A DNA stretch of 5,695 nucleotides, taken from Faecalibacterium sp. UBA7177. GTDB taxonomy: Bacteria > Bacillota > Clostridia > Oscillospirales > Ruminococcaceae. This document shows, one piece after another, positions 1 through 3,551 of the stretch. The translations under genes were made by a program, and so were the position numbers. Position 1 is the first letter of the stretch. Every line of letters begins with the position of its first letter. Location of the stretch: NCBI GenBank assembly GCA_002491225.1, contig DKVN01000007.1, forward strand, positions 5,954 through 11,648, given 5' to 3'. The notes beneath the pieces were generated by a model. That model was not told the origin of the DNA, made no database searches, and was given only the letters and a program-made list of their open reading frames with translations.

Positions 1-20
1 TTGTCGCAGAGAATGTCCAT
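1..20 (-). CDS. dnaN: DNA polymerase III sliding clamp (beta subunit), N-terminal fragment
   Basis: Only the first six codons and part of the seventh are inside the window. Read on the minus strand, an ATG at 20-18 gives M-D-I-L-C-D followed by AA, so the seventh residue is probably Lys or Asn. This fits the usual beginning of clostridial DnaN, a short beta strand followed by a charged residue (forms such as MKFxCDK are common). A purine-rich Shine-Dalgarno sequence, AAAGGAAG on the minus strand (31-38), lies 10 nt upstream of the start. The gene follows dnaA in the same direction, which is the standard dnaA-dnaN order. DnaN forms the ring that tethers the replicative polymerase to DNA. The call rests mainly on position, start signals and these few residues. 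Confidence 0.72.
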
Positions 21-44
21 ATTTTTTTATCTTCCTTTCAAAAA

Positions 45-84
45 GGGGTTTGGGCTTGTGAGGGTGGCTGGGGCAGGTCTGGGG
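45..84 (+). other. G-quadruplex-type motif beside dnaN
   Basis: Five runs of three or four G occur in 40 bases: 45-48, 52-54, 62-64, 70-73 and 81-84. The loops between them are 3, 7, 5 and 7 nt, which fits the usual G3+N1-7 rule for an intramolecular quadruplex, with one spare run. The tract sits 25 bases upstream of the dnaN start on the strand opposite its coding strand, inside the putative origin. The motif is directly visible; that it folds or matters in the cell is inference. Confidence 0.5.
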
Positions 85-208
85 TGAAAAGCTTTCGTAT
101 GACCACACCTGTTAAAGAAGCAGTAATAGGGGGTGTTGGCTTGGTGAAATTGCGCGGGAAACCCTTTGTCTCAGCCGCCTGGACGGCTGCCGGGCGCTGT
201 GACCCCGG

Positions 209-217
209 TGTGAAAAA
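209..217 (-). promoter_or_regulatory. DnaA box (TTTTTCACA)
   Basis: The minus strand reads TTTTTCACA, which fits the relaxed DnaA-box consensus TTWTNCACA and differs from TTATCCACA at two positions. It lies 27 bases from the inverted box pair at 245-267 within the dnaA-dnaN gap. A single relaxed match can occur by chance, so the cluster and the location carry most of the weight. Confidence 0.5.
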
Positions 218-244
218 AATGTTGAGAGGGATGCGGAGGCGTGT

Positions 245-253
245 TTTTCCACA
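245..253 (+). promoter_or_regulatory. DnaA box (TTTTCCACA)
   Basis: TTTTCCACA matches TTWTNCACA exactly and differs from the strong box TTATCCACA at only the third base. It is the best DnaA-box match in the window. Together with 259-267 it forms a perfect 8-bp inverted repeat (245-252 and 260-267) around a 7-nt spacer, so two DnaA molecules could bind head to head here. Confidence 0.65.
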
Positions 254-258
254 GCCGG

Positions 259-267
259 GGTGGAAAA
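259..267 (-). promoter_or_regulatory. Near-consensus DnaA box (TTTTCCACC)
   Basis: The minus strand reads TTTTCCACC, identical to the neighbouring box at 245-253 except for the last base. The inverted arrangement with that box and the direct contact with the AT-rich tract starting near 264 support an initiator-binding role. The last-base mismatch probably lowers affinity. Confidence 0.5.
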
Positions 268-309
268 GTTATTCTTTTGGTTGAAAACTCTGTTGAAAGT
301 GTGAATTGT
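264..309. other. AT-rich tract, possible DNA unwinding element
   Basis: By hand count about 13 of 46 bases are G or C, against a strongly GC-rich surrounding. The tract abuts the inverted DnaA-box pair, as expected for a duplex-unwinding element. It holds GTTGAAA twice at a 12-base period (280-286 and 292-298). It lies on the dnaA side of the boxes. I see no clear run of DnaA-trio triplets. The unwinding role is inferred from composition and position. Confidence 0.4.
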
Positions 310-310
310 T

Positions 311-326
311 CCGCGTCCCGTCGCGG
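311..326. repeat. Short GC hairpin after dnaA
   Basis: CCGCG at 311-315 pairs with CGCGG at 322-326 around a 6-nt loop. It lies about 30 bases past the dnaA stop codon on the minus strand. No T-run follows it in the dnaA direction, so it does not look like an intrinsic terminator and dnaA transcripts may read through into dnaN. Confidence 0.35.
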
Positions 327-356
327 GGTGTGCGCGGCAGCCTTTGCGGCGGCTTT

Positions 357-1682
357 TTACGCGCCGGTGGTGTTCTTGATGATATCCGAGACGGTCTCCT
401 GGAGGTGCTGATCCTTTTTGAGGTCCCGCTCGATCACCCGCATGGCGTAGACGATGGTGGAGTGGTCCCGGCCGCCGAACTCCTTGCCGATGTCCTCCAT
501 CGACATGCCGGTAACCTCCCGCACGATGTAGATGGCGGTGCGCCGGGCCGCCGAGACGTTGGAGTTGCGCTTGGGGCCCCGGATGTCGGTGGGGGAGACG
601 TTGTAGGTGCGGGCCACCTCGCTGATGATCTTTTCGATGGTCACCGGCACCGGCTGGGTCTCGCTGAGGATGTCCCGGATGGCGTTCTGCGCCACCCCGA
701 TCACCGGGGCGATGCCCTCGAGCATCGAGTAGGCGTTCAGCTTTTTGACCGCGCCCTCCAGCTGCCGAATGTTATTTTTGAGGTGATTGGCGATGAACTC
801 GGCCACATCGTCCGGGATGTCCAGCCCGAGCAGCTCGGCCTTGCGCCGGATGATTGCTACCCGTGTCTCAAAGTCCGGCGGCTGGATGTCGGCGGTCAGC
901 CCCCACTCAAACCGGGTGCGCAGCCGTTCCTCGAGGCTCTTGATCTCCTTGGCCGGGCGGTCGGAGGCCAGCACGATCTGCTTGCCCGAGGCGTGCAGGG
1001 TGTTGAAGGTGTGGAAAAACTCCTCCTGGGTGCTCTCCTTGCCCGCGATGAACTGGATGTCGTCGATCAGCAGCACATCCGCCGCCCGGTACTTGAGCCG
1101 AAACTGCTCGGTGGTGCCGCTGCGGATGGCGGTGATGATCTCGTTGGTGAACTTTTCACAGTCGACATACACGATGTTGAAATCCGGGTGGGTCTTGTGG
1201 ATCTCGAACTGGATGGCGCTGAGCAGGTGGGTTTTGCCCAGCCCGCTGTTGCCGTAAATGAAGAGCGGGTTGTAGGCCCCGCTGGGGTTGGCCGCCACCG
1301 CCTGGGCCGCTGCGTAGGCAAACTGGTTGGAGGAGCCCTTGATGAAGTTCTCAAAGGTCAGGTCATACCGCCCGCCCGGCAGCGCGGGGGCCTTTTCCCC
1401 TGCCGCCGGCTCCTCGGCCGTTTCGGGGGCCGCGGCGGGCACCACCAGCTGCAGGCTGACATCAAAGCCCAGCACCGCCTTGAAGGCCTCGCCCAAAAGG
1501 GGCAGGTAGCGGTCGCTCACGATCTTGCCGATGAAGTCGTTGCGCACCCCCAGCACGATCTCGCCGCTGCCCTCAAAGCTGATCGGCTCGAGCCCATCGA
1601 TGTAAAGGTTGTAGGTGGCGTCCACCAGCCGCTCTTTGCAATAGTCCTTGGCGGCCCTCAGTACGTCATTGAAAGAATCCAT
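357..1682 (-). CDS. dnaA: Chromosomal replication initiator protein DnaA
   Basis: DnaA is the AAA+ ATPase that binds DnaA boxes, oligomerises as DnaA-ATP, melts the origin and loads the helicase. The protein has 441 residues, a usual length. Domain I covers about 1-80. A short Pro/Ala/Glu-rich linker (82-103) replaces a longer domain II. The AAA+ core follows, with Walker A GNSGLGKTH (144-152), Walker B VLLIDDIQF (203-211), sensor 1 SDRP (240-243), the arginine in LRTRFEWGL (254-262) and the sensor 2 arginine near 306 in IRQLEGAV. Domain IV carries the DnaA signature GGRDHSTIVYA (403-413), which reads DNA boxes. The ATG at 1682-1680 is chosen because MDSFNDVL fits the family N-terminus, GGGAG (1694-1698) lies 11 nt upstream, and the promoter at 1732-1760 would start transcription near 1725. 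A TTG start at 1730 would lie upstream of that transcript. dnaN follows in the same direction after the putative oriC. Confidence 0.98.
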   Translation of the reverse strand: MDSFNDVLRAAKDYCKERLVDATYNLYIDGLEPISFEGSGEIVLGVRNDFIGKIVSDRYLPLLGEAFKAVLGFDVSLQLVVPAAAPETAEEPAAGEKAPALPGGRYDLTFENFIKGSSNQFAYAAAQAVAANPSGAYNPLFIYGNSGLGKTHLLSAIQFEIHKTHPDFNIVYVDCEKFTNEIITAIRSGTTEQFRLKYRAADVLLIDDIQFIAGKESTQEEFFHTFNTLHASGKQIVLASDRPAKEIKSLEERLRTRFEWGLTADIQPPDFETRVAIIRRKAELLGLDIPDDVAEFIANHLKNNIRQLEGAVKKLNAYSMLEGIAPVIGVAQNAIRDILSETQPVPVTIEKIISEVARTYNVSPTDIRGPKRNSNVSAARRTAIYIVREVTGMSMEDIGKEFGGRDHSTIVYAMRVIERDLKKDQHLQETVSDIIKNTTGA

Positions 1683-1700
1683 AAACAGATACGCTCCCAA

Positions 1701-1767
1701 ACAATGTATTTGATCTACAGCATACATCAAAAGTATACCACACAGCCCCCCTTTTTACAATGTATTT
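1701..1767. repeat. 11-bp direct repeat flanking the dnaA promoter
   Basis: ACAATGTATTT occurs at 1701-1711 and again at 1757-1767, 56 bases apart. On the minus strand, the direction of dnaA transcription, the upstream copy (AAATACATTGT) overlaps the first four bases of the -35 box, and the downstream copy lies in the untranslated leader just before the Shine-Dalgarno sequence. This layout suits a pair of operators, but the sequence matches no regulator site I know and is not a DnaA box. Confidence 0.4.
1732..1760 (-). promoter_or_regulatory. dnaA promoter (sigma-A type)
   Basis: On the minus strand a -35 box TTGTAA (1755-1760) is separated by exactly 17 nt from a -10 box TATACT (1732-1737). 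They match TTGACA and TATAAT at four and five of six positions. Transcription would start near 1725, giving a leader of about 43 nt to the dnaA ATG at 1682. Overlap of a direct repeat with the -35 box suggests regulation. Confidence 0.75.
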
Positions 1768-1778
1768 ATTTTATAAAG

Positions 1779-2014
1779 GGGGATAAAATGGCGGGGATGT
1801 TTTGAAATGGGCGGGGATGCGCGGCCAGCCCGGACCGCTGCGGCCGGGCGATCGGTCTCTGTTTGTCTTTGCCAAAGTTCTGCCCGGAAAAAATCCTGCC
1901 TGAACGGCTCTTTCCCCACCCGGAGGATGGGCATTTTTGGAAAGTGATATCCCGCTGTTTTGCGCCCGGGCCGCCGTTTTTCGCCGCCCAGGGGGCGAGG
2001 CAGGGGATAAAATG
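1779..2014. repeat. 12-bp direct repeat with DnaA-box-like core
   Basis: GGGGATAAAATG occurs at 1779-1790 and 2003-2014. On the minus strand each copy includes TTATCC followed by CCC or CCT, which matches the strong DnaA box TTATCCACA at seven of nine positions (1778-1786 and 2002-2010). Both copies face the same way and lie upstream of dnaA. They could be low-affinity initiator sites, or the similarity could be chance. Confidence 0.35.
1828..1849. repeat. GC-rich hairpin in the dnaA-rpmH gap
   Basis: GCCCGG (1828-1833) pairs with CCGGGC (1844-1849), and inside it CCG (1835-1837) pairs with CGG (1841-1843) around a three-base loop, with one bulged A at 1834. No T-run follows immediately, so it is not a standard terminator on either strand. 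Its role is unknown. Confidence 0.35.
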
Positions 2015-2069
2015 AGCGAAAAAAAGCAAAAGAACTGCCAAAAGTGCGAAAAAAACGCCCGCCCAGGTG

Positions 2070-2099
2070 TTGACATTGCAAATGCCATTAGGGTATACT
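2070..2099 (+). promoter_or_regulatory. rpmH operon promoter (sigma-A type)
   Basis: A perfect -35 box TTGACA (2070-2075) is followed after 18 nt by TATACT (2094-2099), a five-of-six -10 match. Transcription should start near 2106, giving a leader of about 167 nt before rpmH. The near-ideal boxes suit strong expression of a ribosomal protein. No other clear promoter is visible before yidC, so this one may also serve rnpA, yidD and perhaps yidC and jag. Confidence 0.85.
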
Positions 2100-2105
2100 T
2101 TTAGG

Positions 2106-2272
2106 TTGTAGGGGAATCTCTGACCTTTTTGAGGGGGCGGGGCGGATCGCGCCGCAAAATAGATCTCCCACAAACATGCAGTTCCGTGCGGCGGCCCGGG
2201 CTGTCAGAGGGCGTTTTGGCCTTTCTGATCGGTACGGGCGGCGGCGGTGATCAAAAACAGGAGGAAGAACTT
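2106..2272 (+). promoter_or_regulatory. Long rpmH 5' leader with possible alternative hairpins
   Basis: The predicted leader is about 167 nt, long for a 44-residue ribosomal protein. One hairpin pairs TCAGA (2204-2208) and GGC (2210-2212) with GCC (2219-2221) and TCTGA (2224-2228). A second pairs TGATC (2226-2230) with GATCA (2249-2253), ending six bases before the Shine-Dalgarno sequence. The two share bases 2226-2228 and cannot both form fully. This could be a regulatory leader, but I recognise no known riboswitch or ribosomal-protein leader class. Confidence 0.35.
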
Positions 2273-2407
2273 ATGAAACGGACATATCAGCCCAAAAAGC
2301 GCCAGCGCAGCGGTGTGCATGGCTTTTTGAAGCGCATGGCAAGCAAGAACGGCCGTAAGGTCATCCGTGCCCGCCGGGCCAAGGGCCGCGCGAAGCTGGC
2401 CGCGTAA
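2273..2407 (+). CDS. rpmH: 50S ribosomal protein L34
   Basis: L34 is a small basic protein of the large ribosomal subunit that binds 23S rRNA. The 44-residue product has the family length and nearly invariant pattern: MKRTYQPKKRQR at the start, then VHGFLKRMASKNGRKVI, then the Arg/Lys-rich end ARRAKGRAKLAA. A strong Shine-Dalgarno AGGAGG (2259-2264) lies 8 nt before the ATG. It is the first gene of the rightward cluster, directly behind a strong promoter, and is divergent from dnaA as in many Bacillota. A terminator-like hairpin follows it and may keep L34 output above that of rnpA. Confidence 0.98.
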   Translation: MKRTYQPKKRQRSGVHGFLKRMASKNGRKVIRARRAKGRAKLAA

Positions 2408-2471
2408 CGCCCCCTTGCGTTGCGCGCCCGTCTGCGAAGCATTGTTGAAAAGAGAGCGAAACTCAAAAAAG

Positions 2472-2527
2472 GCCGCTTTGGGCGGGCCGGCGGCAGCACG
2501 CTGGCCTTGGCCTTGGTGGCTTTTTTT
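2472..2527 (+). terminator. Terminator or attenuator between rpmH and rnpA
   Basis: An imperfect stem can be built in three stacked parts: GCCGC (2472-2476) with GTGGC (2516-2520), GGGC (2480-2483) with GCCT (2510-2513), and GGCCGGC (2485-2491) with GCTGGCC (2500-2506), closing an 8-nt loop. This gives about 16 pairs including three G-U wobbles. Seven T residues follow at once (2521-2527), as in an intrinsic terminator. rnpA starts 49 nt further on with no clear promoter of its own, so partial read-through would be needed to express it. The pairing was done by hand. Confidence 0.5.
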
Positions 2528-2575
2528 GCGTATGAGGGCGCAAAGAAGAGCGGGAATGGGAAAGGGGCGCTTTTG

Positions 2576-3064
2576 ATGCGGTATCGGGCCATCACCCGCA
2601 ATAAGGAGTTTGCCCGCGTCTACGCGCGGGGGCGCTCGTATGTGCACCCGCAGCTGGTGCTGTATGTGATGAAAAACCGTCTGGGCCACACCCGGGTCGG
2701 CTTGACCGCCACCAAAAAGGTGGGCTGCGCCGTGCAGCGCAACCGCGCCCGCCGGGTGATGCGCGCGGCCGCCTTTGCCACCCTGCCCTATGACGTGGGC
2801 GGGTACGACTTTATCTTTGTGGCCCGCGGGCAGACCGCCCGCTGCAAGAGCACCCAGCTGCAAAAAACCGCCGCAAAGCTGCTGGCCCAGGCCGGGTTTG
2901 GGCCAAACGGCCAGCGCATCCCCCCCGCGCCGCAGCCCGCGGCCCGGCCGGCTGGCAACCAGGCCAAAAGCGCGCCCGGTACGCACAAAGCCCCAAAGCC
3001 GCAGGCAGCGCAGACCGCCCGGCCCGGGCCGAATGCCCCGGCAAAGCCGGAGAAGCCCGCATGA
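2576..3064 (+). CDS. rnpA: Ribonuclease P protein component
   Basis: RnpA binds the catalytic RNA of RNase P and helps it hold precursor tRNA during 5' leader removal. The 162-residue product has the expected order: RxxEF-like start with Phe (residues 8-12), central strand RVGLTATKKVG (40-50), the RNR signature RNRARRVMR (55-63) that contacts RNase P RNA, and YDFIFVARG (77-85). The core ends near residue 109. A Pro/Ala/Lys-rich tail of about 53 residues follows, whereas the family is usually 110-125 residues in total. The ATG at 2576 is chosen because MRYRAITRNKEF fits the family start and GGGG (2564-2567) lies 8 nt upstream; an in-frame ATG at 2420 would add 52 unrelated residues across the attenuator. 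The stop overlaps the yidD start. Confidence 0.95.
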   Translation: MRYRAITRNKEFARVYARGRSYVHPQLVLYVMKNRLGHTRVGLTATKKVGCAVQRNRARRVMRAAAFATLPYDVGGYDFIFVARGQTARCKSTQLQKTAAKLLAQAGFGPNGQRIPPAPQPAARPAGNQAKSAPGTHKAPKPQAAQTARPGPNAPAKPEKPA

Positions 3065-3336
3065 GCCCGCTGGCGGCGCTGCTCTCGCTGCCCATCCGGG
3101 CCTATCAGCGCTGGATTTCGCCCGCGCTGGGCCACAACTGCCGGTTTCTGCCCAGCTGCAGCAGCTACGCGCTCGAGGCGCTGCGAGTTCACGGGGCGCT
3201 CAAGGGCGGGCTGCTGGCTGCCTTTCGCATCCTGCGCTGCAACCCCCTTTGCCGCGGCGGCTATGACCCCGTGCCCCCCAAGGGCCGCTGGAGAAGCCCC
3301 GACCGCAGGCTGATCGACCGGCGCAGAGAGCGGTGA
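3061..3336 (+). CDS. yidD: Membrane protein insertion efficiency factor YidD
   Basis: YidD is a small inner-face membrane-associated protein that aids YidC-dependent insertion of membrane proteins. The 91-residue product has the family pattern: an amphipathic start PIRAYQRWISPALG (11-24), the motif CRFLPSCSSYALEAL (27-41), and RCNPLCRGGYDPVP (59-72), with cysteines at 27, 33, 60 and 64. The end is short and basic (RRLIDRRRER). It starts inside the rnpA stop at an ATGA overlap, so translation is probably coupled to rnpA. The rnpA-yidD-yidC order is the classical one. Confidence 0.96.
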   Translation: MSPLAALLSLPIRAYQRWISPALGHNCRFLPSCSSYALEALRVHGALKGGLLAAFRILRCNPLCRGGYDPVPPKGRWRSPDRRLIDRRRER

Positions 3337-3362
3337 ACCCTCACCGCGCGGCCGCACCCCCT

Positions 3363-3387
3363 TGCGCGGCCCCGCGCGGGCCGTGCA
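3363..3387. repeat. Hairpin 1 of the yidD-yidC gap
   Basis: TGCGCGGCCC (3363-3372) pairs with GGGCCGTGCA (3378-3387), ten pairs with one G-T wobble, around the 5-nt loop CGCGC. It begins 27 bases past the yidD stop codon. No T-run follows. Confidence 0.5.
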
Positions 3388-3420
3388 GGATTTGCGCGTA
3401 CCACGAGGGCAGCAAAAGGT

Positions 3421-3447
3421 GCCCTGTAAAGCGTCCCTTTGCAGGGC
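3421..3447. repeat. Hairpin 2 of the yidD-yidC gap
   Basis: GCCCTGTAAAG (3421-3431) pairs with CTTTGCAGGGC (3437-3447), eleven pairs with one T-G wobble, around the 5-nt loop CGTCC. The right arm could instead form a short alternative pair with GCCC at 3450-3453. Confidence 0.5.
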
Positions 3448-3479
3448 TCGCCCGTTTTGCAAAAACTCCAAAACGACAC

Positions 3480-3504
3480 TTTACCGCCGTATCGCGGCGG
3501 TAAA
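3480..3504. repeat. Hairpin 3 of the yidD-yidC gap
   Basis: TTTACCGCCG (3480-3489) pairs perfectly with CGGCGGTAAA (3495-3504) around the 5-nt loop TATCG. An A-rich stretch follows, not a T-run. The stem ends 47 bases before the yidC start. Confidence 0.55.
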
Positions 3505-3551
3505 AATAAGATTGCCCCGGCCGCGCAGGCGGGGCGGATTGGATTTGGACG

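Larger units (their letters stand above)
21..356. other. Candidate chromosomal replication origin (oriC) in the dnaA-dnaN gap
   Basis: This 336-nt non-coding stretch lies between the 3' end of dnaA and the start of dnaN, where the unwinding part of oriC lies in many Bacillota. It holds two matches to the relaxed DnaA-box consensus TTWTNCACA (245-253 and 209-217 in opposite orientations), a third box with one mismatch (259-267), an AT-rich tract (264-309) beside the boxes, a G-rich five-run tract (45-84) near dnaN, and a small GC-rich hairpin near the dnaA end (311-326). A 66-codon open frame at 84-284 crosses the boxes and resembles no protein I know. Few boxes are visible, so the exact extent of the origin is inferred. 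Confidence 0.65.
1768..2069. other. Non-coding stretch between the divergent dnaA and rpmH promoters
   Basis: About 300 bases separate the dnaA promoter from the rpmH promoter. I find no credible gene: open frames on the minus strand overlap in all three phases and resemble no known protein. The stretch holds a 12-bp direct repeat (1779-1790, 2003-2014), a 10-bp direct repeat at a 20-base period (1790-1799, 1810-1819), a strong hairpin (1828-1849), and otherwise GC-rich unassigned sequence. There is no consensus DnaA box. It may hold the upstream half of a bipartite origin, but only weak 7-of-9 boxes support that. Confidence 0.55.
3337..3551. other. Structured 215-nt gap between yidD and yidC
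   Basis: No credible gene lies here. Three hairpins follow one another, at 3363-3387, 3421-3447 and 3480-3504, each with a 10-11 bp stem and a 5-nt loop. None is followed by a T-run, so none is a standard terminator on the plus strand. I see no good promoter for yidC: the best try, TTGCAA (3457-3462) with TTTACC (3480-3485) at 17 nt, is poor. The block could be a dispersed intergenic repeat, an RNA processing or stability region, or a leader for yidC. Confidence 0.5.

Noticed and set aside
118..150. Possible separate dnaN promoter on the minus strand (TATTAC with TTTCAC-like -35)
   Set aside because: The spacing is 15 nt and the boxes match poorly, so chance is as likely as function.
84..284. 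66-codon plus-strand open frame in the origin region
   Set aside because: It crosses the DnaA boxes, begins without a Shine-Dalgarno sequence, matches no family, and faces against dnaA and dnaN.
339..358. Plus-strand terminator-like element (AGCC/GGCT followed by five T)
   Set aside because: The stem is only four pairs with an 8-nt loop and no known plus-strand transcript would end there; the T-run is partly the dnaA stop region.
1683..1730. TTG start giving DnaA 16 extra residues
   Set aside because: The predicted transcript begins near 1725, downstream of this TTG, and the extra residues do not fit DnaA domain I, whereas the ATG at 1682 does.
306..1805. Plus-strand open frame of 499 codons opposite dnaA
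   Set aside because: It is antisense to an unmistakable DnaA, arises from GC-rich codon use on the other strand, and its translation resembles no protein family.
1755..2173. Overlapping minus-strand open frames upstream of dnaA
   Set aside because: Similar-length frames are open in all three phases over the rpmH promoter, which is what non-coding GC-rich DNA gives; none has a convincing ribosome site or family resemblance.
2420..2575. Upstream in-frame start that would add 52 residues to RnpA
   Set aside because: The added residues do not resemble RnpA, the segment includes the terminator-like stem, and the ATG at 2576 fits the family start with a purine-rich site before it.
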